64,000 nucleotides of DNA from Primula veris (GCA_963682055.1 OY821741.1:14699197-14763196), one strand, 5' to 3'. Counted from the stretch's first letter, positions 36,799-48,909 are shown. Notes: generated by a model not told the origin, from the sequence alone. Translations and numbers: made by a program.

Positions 36799-39700
36799 AT
36801 GGTTCTTGTGTGCTCATCTTGGGCACATGTTCTTTTCGATACGGGTGCTTCGCGTTCTTTTATATCTAGAAGCCTAGTTGAGTCTTTGTCGTTAGAGATT
36901 GGGGTTCTAGAGAACCCGATTGTTGTAGAGACTCCTGTTGGGGGTCGAGTTGTGTTGGACCGAGTGTGTCGGTCTTGTGAGATGGTGGTCGCGGACCATG
37001 TGTTTATATTTGATTTAGTTGTTATAGAGATATCGGGGTTCGACGTGATACTTGAAATGGACTGGTTGGTTCATTTCAATTCTTTCATCGATTGTGTTCG
37101 ACGAAAAGTTTTCCTTACAACTTCATCCAGAGATGAGGTGTTCTTTCGTGGGGAAAGGGACGCTACCCTTTCTTCTATTCCTTATTATTCCAAGCGGGTT
37201 GTGGGCAACCTGTCTTGTCTTTTGGCTAGTCTCTCGATAGTGGATAACGACGAGGAAGTGGAAATGTGGCCACACGTAGTGGACGACTTTAGAGATGTGT
37301 TTCCAAAGGATTTACCTAGGTTACCACCAAAGAGAGGGTTAGATTTTTCTATCGACTTGATACCGGGAACGACACCCATAGCCATTTTCCCGTACCGATT
37401 GGCACCGGCTAAGTTAAAAGAGTTAAGTAAGCAGTTAGAGGAACTGCTGGAGAAGGGGTTTATTAGGCGGAGTACTTCACCGTGGGCAGCACCAGTCTTA
37501 TTCATGGAAAAGAAGGATGGATCGATGAGGATGTGCATCGACTATCGAAAGTTAAATAGGGTGACTATTAAGAATAAGTACCCATTACCTCGAATTGACG
37601 ATTTGTTTGACCAACTGAAGGGAGCGACGTTCTTTTCAAAAATTGACTTGCGATCAGGCTATTACCAATTGAGGGTGAAGGATGAGCATATTTCGAAAAC
37701 GGCCTTTAGGACCCGGTATGGTCACTATGAGTTTGTGGTCATGCCATTCAGGTTAACTAATGAACCGGCGGCATTTATGGAGTTAATGAACCGAATCTTT
37801 AAGGAGTATCTCGACAAGTTCGTGGTGGTCTTCGTCGACGATATCTTGATTTACTCGAGTTCAAGAGAGAAACACGATGAGCATCTCCGTTTAGCATTGC
37901 TCACGTTGAGAGAGCACCAACTTTATGGAAAGTTTAGCAAATGTGAGTTTTGGCTAAATGAGATGAAATTTCTTGGACATGTGATCTCGGAAGAAGGGGT
38001 AAAGGTGGACGCAACAAAAATTGAGGTAGTTTCGAAATGAGCACAACCAAATAATGTGTTTGAGATTCGAAGTTTCTTGGGTTTAGCGGGATACTATCGA
38101 CGGTTCGTCAAGGATTTCTCAAAGTTAGTGACTCTAATGACTCAACTTACCAAGAAAGGGGTGAAGTTCGTGTGGAGTGAGGCTTGCAAGAAAGCTTTCC
38201 TAGAGCTCAAGAAGCGGTTGACTAGTTCCCCCATACTAGTTATACCCAAGCAAGGAAAGGGTTACCAAGTGTATTGCGATGCATCGAAGGAAGGTTTGGG
38301 TTGCGTCTTGATGCAAGATGGAAAGGTTATTGCATATGCTTCGCGACAACTAAAGATTCACGAAAAGATCTATCTGACTCATGACCTACAGCTAGCGGCA
38401 ATAGTTCATGCATTGAAGATATGGAGGTATTATCTGTTCGGGGAAAAATTCGAAGTGTTCTCGGATCACAAGAGCTTAGGGCATATTTTTACCCAACGCG
38501 ATCTAAATATGCGACAACGGCTATGGATGGAATATTTGGAACAGTACGACTATGACTTGCACTATCATCCAGGAAAGGCCAATGTAGTGGCGGATGCTTT
38601 GAGTCGAAAGTCCCGTGCGACCTTAGCGCATGTGGCGATCGAGGAATGGAGGATGATGGGAAAAGTGAACGAGTTCAACTTGGAGTTGGGGAATGTTAAT
38701 GTGGGGACCTTGTACACAATAGTGGTATAACCGGAACTCATGAGTAGGGTTTTGGAAGCGCAAGATGGGGACGAGAAAGTGGAGAACTATGAGAAACGGA
38801 TAAGTTCGAGCGAAGGATTAGATGGTTGGACGAAAGGAACCAATGGAGGACTACGATTTAAGGGGAGGACTTATGTGACAGAAAACATGAGGAACGAGGT
38901 ATTAAAGGAGTTTCACCACTCCCGATTAGCCGTTCATCCCGGCGGGACGAAAATGTATCACGATGCGAAGAGACAATTTTGGTGGCCTGGAATGAAACGA
39001 GATGTAGCTTCATACGTTAGCAAGTGTCTAACTTGCCAGCAAGTGAAAGCGGAACACCAAAGACCGGCGGGTATGCTCCAACCTTTACCGGTGGTAGAAT
39101 GAAAGTGGGAAAGGATAGTAATGGATTTTGTGACCAACTTACCTAAATCGGTAAGTGGAAATGACGCTGTGTGGGTTGTGGTCGACCGTTTGACCAAATT
39201 CGCACACTTCATTGCAATCAAGATGACAAATTCGGTGGAAATCTTGGGACGAAAGTATATCAAAGAAATTGTTAGACTTCATGGGGTACCGATTTCGATA
39301 GTATCGGATCGAGATGCGAGGTTTGTATCGAGGTTCTGGGGTGTATTGCAAAATGCCTTATGGACCAAGTTGACAATGAGTACGGCGTTTCATCCCCAAA
39401 CGGATGGACAATCAGAGCGGAGTATCCAAGTGCTAGAGGATATGTTGCACGCATGTGTGAATGACTTCAAGGGAGGTTGGGAGAGCCATCTACCTTTAGT
39501 GGAGTTTGCGTATAATAATAGCTTTCAAGCTAGTATTGGCATGGCACCTTTCGAGGCTTTATACGGGCGGCCGTGTAGGTCTCCGGTGTGTTGGACCGAG
39601 GTGGGAGAAGCAAAAATGTTAGGACCGTAATTGATTCAAGAAACAATAGAAAAGATTAAGCTAATTCGACAAAGGCTTGAGACGGCTCGAAGTAGGCAAA

Positions 39701-40179
39701 AGAGTTATGCGGATAAGAGGAGGAGACCTTTGGAGTTCGAAAAGGGGGATCAAGTATTTTTGCGAGTTTCACCCAGGAGCGGGATTATGAGGTTTGGCTC
39801 TAAAGGGAAGTTGAGCCCGCAATTTATCGGACCATTTGAGATCGTGGACCGAGTGGGGGAAGTTGCATACCGGTTGGACTTGCCACCAAAGTTGGCAGGG
39901 GTTCACCCGGTGTTCCATGTGTCAATGTTGAAAAAGTATCATCATGACCCTTCTCACGTGGTGGACTTTGAGGACATTGAGGTTAGTGCGGATGTGACCT
40001 ACGAGGTGGGACCTACGAGGATTATCGACGTGCAAGAGAAGGAACTTCGAGGAAAAACGATTAGATTGGTAAAGGTAGTTTGGAAACACCATGGGGCCGA
40101 GGAGGCAACTTAGGAACGCGAGGATGAGATGAAGAGGAAGTATCCTGACCTCGTGCTTTCTTTAGGTACTTTTGTTTAG
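36799..40179 (+). pseudogene. Chromovirus pol: protease, RT, RNase H, integrase, chromodomain; five stops
   Basis: Domains are in order for a Tekay/Del chromovirus. Protease has DTGAS (Asp14 of the 413-codon segment from 36799). Reverse transcriptase carries FVDD at residues 345-348. RNase H has [10 protein letters not shown] (near 38273). An HHCC zinc region (near 38910-39050) precedes the integrase core with QTDGQSER (near 39400). A C-terminal chromodomain (about 39985-40150: YEVGPTRIID, VKVVWKHH) would target insertion to marked chromatin. In-frame stops are TGA 38038, TAA 38728, TGA 39100, TAA 39628 and TAG 40111; all sit where Trp or Gln is expected, so each fits one transition. The RT also has unusual residues (MPFRLTNEP). 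The copy is dead but largely full length. Confidence 0.92.
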
Positions 40180-40531
40180 ATGTTTTCTAATTTCGGGACG
40201 AAATTTCTTTATCGGGGAAGGGTTGTAACGCCTAGAGTTTGGAGTTTATTTTAGTTGTAACGCCTAGAGTTTACGGAGTTGTTGAGTTGTCTTTTATTAT
40301 GTTTGATATTGCATATAGGTGTTTACCTTATTTGAGATTCTTACATGTTGTTCATATATTTATGTTATGGAATTGTTACGGGTTGTGAACCTTGCGTATT
40401 TTATTTTTTTTAATTAATTATGACACGAATTGGGCGTTTAAATTCTTATGGTCTTATTGTAATGTTATCATTTCTGGATATAGTTGTTTAGAGAGAAATT
40501 TCGGGGCAAAATTCTTTTAAGGAGGGTTAGT
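40180..40531 (+). other. Chromovirus 3' region with an extra polypurine tract and LTR-like start
   Basis: A first polypurine tract, CGGGGAAGGG, followed by TTGTAACGCCTAGAGTTT, lies at 40214-40245. The TGTAACGCC phrase is repeated 33 bases later. About 300 bases on comes a second tract, AAGGAGGGTTAG, followed by the true LTR start TGTAACATCCCG at 40532. The first set looks like the 3' end of a different chromovirus family. Confidence 0.65.
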
Positions 40532-42790
40532 TGTAACATCCCGTATTTTTATAAATGATTTTAATTATGAATTAATTTATCTAAAAACGTTTTATACAAA
40601 TTTTACCAAAAACCGATCACTCGACTAATTTTTAGCCAAAAACCGAAATTCTTCCGAAAAACTTTATTTTAAAAACCTGTTACAAATTTTATAAATAAAA
40701 AGGACCCAATAGGTTTATTTCTAAAAATTTGTTATTTTTGAGTAGTAAAACAATATTTTTGAATTTAAAGTTAACTTTTAGAACTTTGGGGACCAAATAG
40801 TTCGTTATCACAAACTTTCTCAAAACTGTTTTTACATCTTCAAATCAGCCCACTTCTTTTAAAATAGTAACCTAAAACAAGAGAGAAAAAGAGAGAAAAG
40901 AGAGAAAAAGAGAGAAAAAGAGGAAGAAGAAGAAGAAGAGAAAACCACCACTAGCGGGTTCTTACCGGAACCATCTCCTCTATGCACTAAGATAACGGGG
41001 GTTATCCATTGCGACTAGACGAGGATGTATGTTAGGATTAGGTTTTACGTTTATTATAAATTGGGGGGTTTTTGCCTTTTATATTAATTATGTTCTTATA
41101 TTGTTAATTGAGGTTTAGTTATTATATTTTTAATTCCATTATTTGAATTGTAGAAGTTGAGGCTTTTGACATATTAATTTCGAATTAATGAGATTATGGA
41201 TGGGTTTGCGTGTTTTATGAGTTGATTATGTGATATTATAGTTGTTGATTAAATTGGGTGAATTTATGTTGAATAAAGATGAATTGTAGTTTATTCATAC
41301 AAGGTGTTTGTTAAAATGCCTGAATGAGATTTATGTTGATAAACTTATTTGGCTTGTTGTGAATCTAGCACCTATGATTATGGGTATTGTGAATTATGAG
41401 TGACGTATGAGAATGTGATAATTGAATGGTTTTATATTATTGGTCGAGACCCTGTGATTTAGCTGTAGTGGCAATGGTCTATGTCTCTCCCTAATTCCGG
41501 GGACATAAGACGGTCGAGGGGATAGGGAATGAGTCGTCTTACGGACTGGGGCGAGTGGCGTGAGAGGTCCCAGTATGCACTATATTTATTTTATTGTTAG
41601 CAATGGTTTATGTCTCTCCCTAATTCCGGGGACAAAAGATGGCCGAAGGGATAAGAAATGACTCGTCTTACGGACTGGGACGAGTGGCGTGAGAGGTCCA
41701 AGTGCGCACTATAAATCTATTTTTATTGTTAGCAATGGTCTATGTCTCTCCCTAATTTCGGGGACATAAGACGGCCGAAGGGATAGGGAATGACCTACCT
41801 TACGGACTGGGGTAGGTGGCGTGAGAGGTCCATGTTTGCTATAGATGTGTGTTGACGTTATTTAATTTATTTCGTTGTACGTTGTTATTATATTTCTTTT
41901 TATACGTTGATTATCGTAGTTGTTGTTTGTGAGTACTTGCATTTATGGGATGGAGTGACGGTATTTTGTAGTGCCGTCCCGTCTGTGTATGTGCGTGAGA
42001 CTCACCGTTACAGTTTTGTATTTCAGGTACGACATAGGTTGACACGTTCGGATAGGAGCATTAGCGAAGTAGCACATGGGTTCGGGGCACCTTTCAGTTG
42101 CTTTATTTTCGCTTATACTAGTTTTTATTTGAGATTGTAGTTTACAGATAAATTACATTTGTTCATTTCTTTTTATATAATTTTGTTAAAACCATTTGTC
42201 TTGTAGCCGCGTTTGGCAAAATTTATATTTATTCATTTAATTGTTTCTTTATCTCGCAAGTGTTTTCTTTTAAAATTTTAATTTTGTACCAACAGGTTTT
42301 ATTTTCGGGAAAAATGCTTAAATGGTACCTAACCTATCAGCTTTTAGTGATTTGGTACCCAACCTAACACACTTTTTAATTTGGTACCCAGCCTATATAT
42401 TTCGCTCCAATTTGGTACCCAACCTAACACTTTTTCTAATTTGGTACCCAACCTATATGTTTCGCTCTAATTTGGTACCCAACCTATACGTATACAGTCC
42501 AATTAAGGGACTCAATCTGTCTTCGATCATCGGTTTTTAACGCATAGGTTGGGTACCAAATTAGAAAAAAATGTTAGGTTGGGTACCAAATTAGAAAAAG
42601 TGTTAGGTTGTGTACCAAATTAGAGCAAAATGTATAGGTTGGGTACCAATTTAGAAAGTGTGTTAGGCTGGGTACCAAATCACTAAAAGTTAATAGGTTG
42701 GGTACTATTTTAACAATTTTCCCTTTCATTTTTCTTTTGTTTAAAAATGTCATGCCTTGATGTTCGTTTTACGGATTTTGGAGTGTGACA
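40532..42790 (+). repeat. 3' LTR of the chromovirus (2259 bp, enlarged by a MITE)
   Basis: It matches the 5' LTR from TGTAACATCCCG to GTGTGACA with scattered substitutions. It is followed by TATTA (42791-42795), the target duplication. It is longer than the 5' LTR by about 430 bases because of the foldback element at 42307-42723. Confidence 0.95.
42307..42723. mobile_element. Mutator-like foldback MITE, 417 bp, inside the 3' LTR
   Basis: The left end GGGAAAAATGCTTAAATGG and the right end, read in reverse, GGGAAAATTGTTAAAATAG form terminal inverted repeats. Each arm contains several copies of TTGGTACCCAACCTA or its complement, so nearly the whole element can fold back. The flanking TTTTATTTTC and TTTCATTTTT (42297-42306, 42724-42733) match at 8 of 10 positions. 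The 5' LTR has a single uninterrupted TTTCATTTTC there. A 9-10 bp duplication and GGG ends suggest the Mutator superfamily. Confidence 0.85.
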
Positions 42791-42795
42791 TATTA

Positions 42796-43160
42796 CACTT
42801 TTACATTGTAATTAGCTACCGTCCAAAGATTACATACATAACTTATTTGTTGAAAGGATTGGTACAATTTGATGATTAAACTTGATTGACAATATAGTTT
42901 TCCAACTCTAAATTTATGTTATTAAAGGAATTCCAAGTTTAGGTGTTGAGAAAACTTGTTTTTGTTTATTCTGGGGGAACGGTTATGGTTCTTTGAGGGC
43001 TTGGTAGATGGATTGAAATGTTTTTTTTTTTTTTTTGCAAACGTTAACTAACTATCTGTAAGAACTTTGTGTCGTGTTGTTATATATTTAAGATTTAATT
43101 TAAAATTTGTTGGATTAGAGTTATCTATGGTTTTTGTAGCTGAATTGATTTGTTTTACTT
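42796..43160. repeat. Direct repeat, first copy (partner at about 44195-44550)
   Basis: A stretch of about 350 bases, including AACTTGATTGACAATATAGTTTT and AACTATCTGTAAGAACTTTG, recurs about 1.4 kb downstream with moderate divergence. The two copies bracket the ORF at 43578. Origin is unknown; the divergence suggests an old duplication. Confidence 0.7.
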
Positions 43161-43577
43161 ATAGAAATTTGTAATTATGGTTTTTAAATGCAATGCACGA
43201 TTTCGTCTTGTATGTTTATTACTTTGGAATTCAAATTGAATAGGAGTTGTTGATAGTTTTTTTTTTTCCCGACTGTTTCGGGGTGTTGTGTTACGGTTTT
43301 TTTTATGGCTTGATAGCTGATGACTTATTTTACCAGTCAATGTGTATAAACCTGATAATCTCGGTGTATTTTATGTTAAACTTGAAGTTTTCGATTAGAA
43401 ACACTTGTTTTTTGTTTTGTTTCAGGTGCAGGGGTGTCGTACTTTTTTGGTTTTGATAGCTGATTTAGTTGGCTTATCTATGTATGGATTTAAAAATTTG
43501 CATGTTTATGTTGTCAAAGATCGATGCTATATAAGATTTGGTATTGTATATTTATTAGTTCATTTGTGAGACTCGAA

Positions 43578-43940
43578 ATGACTAATTTTAAAATGCGTTT
43601 GGTCGACCGTTTTCGAGAGTTCAAGAGACCCGATGCAAAATTGATACTCGATGCCTTTTCTAAATCATTTTGTTTCCACTATCTTTCTATTCAAGAAGCG
43701 GCACAAGTCTTTGTCAATGTTTTGATAATCATTATACTTTTTATTTTGCAGTTAATGGATGTTGCTCCCAAAATCTATAAGGTGTCCCAAGAGCTTGGTA
43801 TACTTATCATCATCGGCCTCGCTTGGTTTCTTTTGGCAATTTTAACCGAAGTAGACACTTTCAGAAAAGCTAAACCTCATGCAATTGAAGTATACTGTGC
43901 GACTCCCTTATCTTCTTCGCTAGATTATTCAGAATGGTAA
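43578..43940 (+). CDS. Unrecognised 120-residue protein with two predicted membrane segments
   Basis: I do not recognise this protein. From the ATG at 43578 it has a basic N-terminal third (MRLVDRFREFKRPDAK), then two hydrophobic stretches suited to membrane spans (about residues 48-66, VFVNVLIIIILFILQLMDV, and 76-95, LGILIIIGLAWFLLAILTEV), and a short polar tail. An upstream in-frame ATG at 43524 would add 18 residues; I prefer the inner start because the added part looks like untranslated sequence. It lies between the two copies of a 350-bp direct repeat. It could be one exon of a larger gene, a duplicated fragment, or a chance ORF. No promoter was identified. Confidence 0.35.
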   Translation: MTNFKMRLVDRFREFKRPDAKLILDAFSKSFCFHYLSIQEAAQVFVNVLIIIILFILQLMDVAPKIYKVSQELGILIIIGLAWFLLAILTEVDTFRKAKPHAIEVYCATPLSSSLDYSEW

Positions 43941-44194
43941 TTTCATATACATATATATAACATAAGTCAGTGTACATGCTTGCTTGACAGTATGGCCCTG
44001 AAGAGGTGCGTGCATGAGGTACGACCGTACTAGACTCATGATTTCGGAGAATTATTCAGGGTCACACGACGTAGATAAATATTAATGTCCTGCAATATGT
44101 TTTTTCGTACAACTAATTTGAGAATGTATTAAAATGATTATTTTATCAGCTATTGCACTTCTACCTCTTTCCAATGTGATGTAAATCACAGAAA

Positions 44195-44550
44195 ATTACT
44201 TTTATGCATTCTAATTAGCTACCATGCAAGCATTACATGCATAACCTATTTGTCGAAATGCTTGATACAATTTGATTTAAACTTGATTGACAATATAGTT
44301 TTCTAACTCTAAATTTGTGTTATGAAATAATTTCAACTTAAGGTGTTGAAAAAGCTTGTTTTTGTTTATTTTGGAGGTATGGTTAATGATTTTTTGAGCG
44401 CTTGATGGGTGGATTGAAATGATTTTTTTGAGTTTTGCAAAGTTTAACTATCTGTAAGAACTTTGCATTATGATGTTGTTAAAGTTTTACTTAAAGTTTG
44501 TTGGGTTAGAGTTATTCATATATAGTTTTGTAGCTCAACTGATCTAATTT
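44195..44550. repeat. Direct repeat, second copy
   Basis: This is the partner of 42796-43160 in the same orientation. It is not interrupted by the chromovirus. Confidence 0.7.
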
Positions 44551-47500
44551 ACTTATTTATGTATTAATCATCATCAAATGTGCCAAAACAAAAAGAAACG
44601 ATTAGACTATAAAATTACTTCCAGTAAAAAAAACTAATTTCGCCATGAACACAACTATTTTCGTGACCATTGTGGTCTTCTATATCGTTATTTATACCAT
44701 AGTTCTTTATGTTTGAGTTTCTTATAATTTTGGTACTATAGTGACAATTTCATTATTGAGCCGTGTAACCGTTTTTTATTAGTTTTTATGAATGATACTT
44801 ATTATTAAGAGGGTATAAACCCTACTTTTTATCTCTTATTCCCTTCTCTTTTTATCTACTTTTCTCATCTCAATTCTCGAGTAGTAGCGTATTCAACATC
44901 TAGTACGTAGTTTGATTACCGAATTACTGTTTCAAGATATCTTTCATGTTATTTAGTTTAATAAGATATATGTTTTATTTAATCGTTTGACAAAAATGTG
45001 GTTAGACAATTCTCGATATATAGAAAATAAAATCAACATCACATGTTATAAAAAAAAATTAGGCAAAATATAGAACCTGGCTACATCAATGGCAAACAAT
45101 ATTGTGAAATAAGTTTACGGTGTTCATGAAAGTCGGAACACGAATAAACAAGAATGTATTTTTCTTTTTCACCCAAAAGTGAAATGTCCAAAGATTTGTA
45201 AACAAAACAAAACAAAATATAAAATCTCAGCCAACATTTACTCCAAAATTCCTCTCCTACTAACCTTCCTCGAAACCTCCTTCCCTCTATAATTCCCATC
45301 TATATATATATATAACACTAGCGGGCGTGCCCACACGATACATGGTGTAACACGTGATTTAGTGACAACTCTTTTGCAAAATCAACATTTGTGACATTAT
45401 AAAATTCACAATCAAATAATATCTTTACATAAGTGTAAAAAAATAACAATAATTGAACGAACTGAAATCAGAATTGTTAGATTTGTATCTTGGAGGGAGA
45501 GAGAAAGAAAGGAGACACGGAGGTTACAGGAATAAAATAGAAAGAGATAATGGAGATAATGAGGAAAGAGATATAATAAAAATATATTTCGGAAAAAAGA
45601 GAGAACGGTTATTAGTAATAACCAACGGTTCAGAACAGTTTTTTTAACTTTTGAATTAAAGAATAGTTGGTATTTTCATAATTTAATTAAGTTTTCAGGG
45701 GCATTTTCGAAATATGAAGGTTTTTTTTGTAAATAGTTGTTTCAAGACTTCATAAGAGGTGTTGACATAAAGTAATAGTATAGATATCTCTATAATAATA
45801 TCTCCACCTATTTCTCAACTAAAATTAAAATGAAGCTAACACCTAAAATAAACCCAAAACGCCTCTTTCGGTCAAAAAAGTCAGTCATCCGGACAGATCC
45901 ATCTTCATTCAGCTCGGTAGTACCACAACTCCCACCTCCGGTAGCGAAATATTCCACGTGACACTTGCTTTTAACGTAATAGACAAAGACCGAGGTGGAA
46001 AAATAGATTTAACCAAGAATGTGTATACATAACAAAATTTGCAAAAATATCTCTCGATATTCAACTCATTTTTTTTAAACTTTTTTTGGTAATCAACGTC
46101 TAAAATTTATTGAGCGGCTACTTAATAAAGAAATTGGGTTAGATGCATGCGCGAAGAATTTTGTTTTTGTTTGATCTTCTAATTATTAGGTTTTGTATCA
46201 TCAACCCCGACTCTTATCGACAATTCACATCGTAAGAGAGAGTGATCGCTATAACTAATTTTTATCTTGATGCCACTTTCTCAAAACCTCAATGAGCGAA
46301 TCGTTTTTCTCATTGTTAGTTTGTAATTACTAAATGTGGAGTACGTATTTTGTCCTTGTATAAATATTTCAAAAGGCACGAGTACTAATGTTTCTCAAAA
46401 TACAAGTTTTCTTAAAATACTATTCACTCGTTTCATTTGTTTATTTTGGATTACCTCCGTACAACAATAACACTCCGACTTAATTTTTTCACAAATATTG
46501 GTTAGTGTTACTTGAAGTAATAAATTTATCTATCAATTTTCAAATATATTAATATATTATTAAAATGGTAATATATTCAAGATTTGCAAATAATAATACT
46601 TATCAAGGTTATGTTTGACAACAATATTTCTAGTCAAAAAAAATCTATAAATAAGATGTTTCAAAAATTTAAGGAAAACTTAGTTTTTTTATTATTATAT
46701 TTTTTTAGCTACATATGTTTTTTGAAAAGCTAAATACTCCGAGTTTACAAACAACTAGTGAGTTTTAAAATAAAAATTTAAAAATCATTCCAAAAAAGAA
46801 TCGGTTACCAAGTGAACCATTAGATATGAGTTATGAGGATCTAATCATTTTAAAAGACAAATTGGACTAATATTTTGGCACCGAATCAAAAATTTCATCG
46901 GACTATTATTATGGGAGGGAAGGAGTCATACTTTATTTTAAAATATTTCATTTTGTTTGTCCGATTTATGAAATGGATCAAAAAGTATCATCCGTTGGTG
47001 GCTTAGAACTACGCGACACATTCAACTCCTACCACGTTACTGTGACAGTTTCATCACCTCGTAGAAACTTCATTCGGTGTTCTCTGCTCTCGGTGACCAA
47101 CGTGCACTCTAGCAAGAGTCTGAAGGCATGATAATTGGCATGGACGTAAGCACTATTAATTGAATGGCTTCGTTTGTTTTACCTTTACATAAATGTTGTA
47201 TTGCGTTATTTTATTTTTGTTTGTAAGAGTGCAATAAAAACATTTTTACTCAAATTTGACATAATACTATAAAACTTTTATAGAATCATATCATTGGTAC
47301 TAAAAAAATATATAACTATACAGAGGTTTTTTTTTTTTTATTAATGAGAGGTTGCATATAACATTAGATAGATGTACATGATTTATATAAACATGCAAAT
47401 GAATGTATGAAAAGTTTACTTAAACAAATGTATAAAATGGATGAAGAGAATTAAAAAGTAGCTAGTTACATAATTAAGTAATTAAATCACACAAATTCAG

Positions 47501-47852
47501 TACAATAATAAAAAGGATATGAATGTTTTTCTCAATCAATCAAATGAAAAACAAGCTTTGTATGCTTTAAGTGACAAAGAAATCTTCAATGGAATTAGGA
47601 AAGAGGCAAACAAAGATAACATTGGGAGGATAGTTTAGAAATAAAAAGGTTGAAATAATTTGGGTTCAACATTAAGTTGTCTATATCCGCGAGCTATTAT
47701 CGTCAAACTACCTTAGATAATTATTTTTCATCATCTTAAATTTATCGTGACAACATGTATTTTCATAACATATCATTTTGATAAAGCCATAACTTTGGTC
47801 GGTCATGTTAGGCTTTTCAACAATAATATAATAGTAAATCAAATGTATATAA
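44551..47852. other. AT-rich intergenic region
   Basis: No convincing gene was found. A possible Helitron-like or other small element lies at 45299-45787 and is listed separately. The stretch 45790-47852 has no recognisable coding or repeat structure beyond homopolymer runs. Confidence 0.55.
45299..45787 (+). mobile_element. Possible Helitron-like fragment
   Basis: The left end TCTATATATATATATAACACT followed by AGCGGGCGTGCCCACACGAT resembles ends I know from plant Helitron families (a TC start, then ACTAGCGGGNNTGCCC). The right end would be near TAATAGTATAGATA. I did not find a convincing 3' hairpin with CTRR, so the call is tentative. Confidence 0.3.
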
Positions 47853-48345
47853 TGGACACTTCCTGATCTTTATTACTGCTCGGATTACTATCCTTATTCG
47901 GATTATTACACCTGCTCGGATTAATATCTCTATTTTACAATTGTGCTCGATTTGACTGTTTAATCTATCTTCTTGGTCTTTCTCCTTTTATTCGATGTTC
48001 GGCTTCTCTCTGTTCGGTTTATTTCTTGACTTAATATGCCTTGACTAGTTTCTCTCTTTTCTCAACTTCTCTCTATATTTTTTGGATAGATTTTCTGGTC
48101 CTTTTCTAGGATGGGTAGTTGGCTATTTATAGGCAACTATGCCTTATAGGATGTTGACAAATGTCTTCATCCCAGGGGTTTTTCAGACATGGGTCCCCAT
48201 TTGATTGGGCTTGGGCTTTTGATAGTAACACCTTATTTCCTATAAAAAGTATGAGATGACCCATTTAAGCGTTGGATACCCATTTATAAAGTGGGTTGAT
48301 TATTACCCGAATAGAATATTCGGGTCTAATTTTTATGTTCTATCA
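47853..48345 (-). repeat. 3' LTR of a Tat/Ogre-lineage element (minus strand)
   Basis: On the minus strand the LTR starts TGATAGAACATAAAAATT at 48345, just after a purine-rich tract (complement of 48346-48362). It contains a TATA box, CTATAAATAGCC (complement of 48122-48133), that would drive minus-strand transcription. The far edge near 47853 is uncertain, because the 5' LTR is beyond the window and cannot be compared. Confidence 0.65.
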
Positions 48346-48528
48346 AGTGCTCCCTGACTTCCTCGGCGTGGTTTCCATGTCGGGGGAGTCATGTTCGGTC
48401 TGTCGAGAACGTTACTTCGGTCTTGTCTTTCCCAATGCTTCATCGAGAAACGCAATAGACTCATGACGGTTCCCTGGGGGGCACATTTAATGTTTCCTAT
48501 CCTAATATCTTTCTTCGAGGAAAACTCC

Positions 48529-48535
48529 TATAAAG
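48529..48535 (+). promoter_or_regulatory. TATA box of small antisense gene 1
   Basis: TATAAAG lies 60 bases before the ATG at 48589, a normal plant spacing with a short leader. Confidence 0.6.
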
Positions 48536-48588
48536 GGGTGTGCTCCCTTCATAATTAGGCATTTTACTACTAATTTGTTCATGACATA

Positions 48589-48909
48589 ATGGCTTCTTCA
48601 GGTTCTACTGGTGAGAGCTCCTTTAATTATATTTCATATTTAGAAATGGAAATCAAGAAATCTCGTACTGCGAATAAGAAACTTGTGGACAAGGTTTCAA
48701 GTTACAAGAAAAGGTTGTCTGACATGGATTCTGATCATCATGTGACGATGGCCGATCGGGATTGGGCTTACGAGCATATAAAGAGGCTCGAGGCTAATCT
48801 GGCCAAGCAGAAGGCAGCAAAAAGGGCCTATAAGCTTTCCTTCAAGGAGTTGCATGCTCTGTTTAAACCGAGTTCGGATGACGATGAAGAAGGCTCTTCC
48901 TCGAAATAA
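48589..48909 (+). CDS. Small coiled-coil protein 1 (antisense gene in Tat element), 106 residues
   Basis: Function unknown. The ORF lies in the 3' region of the Tat element but on the strand opposite gag-pol. A Ser-rich start (MASSGSTGESS) precedes a charged helical stretch (about residues 15-90) with heptad-like spacing, and an acidic Ser tail (SSDDDEEGSSSK). The segment KRAYKLSFKELHAL matches KRAYKLALKEVYAR of the next ORF, so the two are related. A TATA box lies upstream and AATAAA downstream (48989-48994), so it has the layout of an independent gene. Confidence 0.65.
   Translation: MASSGSTGESSFNYISYLEMEIKKSRTANKKLVDKVSSYKKRLSDMDSDHHVTMADRDWAYEHIKRLEANLAKQKAAKRAYKLSFKELHALFKPSSDDDEEGSSSK

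Larger units (their letters stand above)
32434..42790 (+). mobile_element. Complete Tekay/Del-type chromovirus, inactive
   Basis: LTRs at 32434-34260 and 40532-42790, primer site, gag-pol with chromodomain, and TATTA target duplications on both sides. Nine nonsense codons and at least one frameshift inactivate it. Confidence 0.93.
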
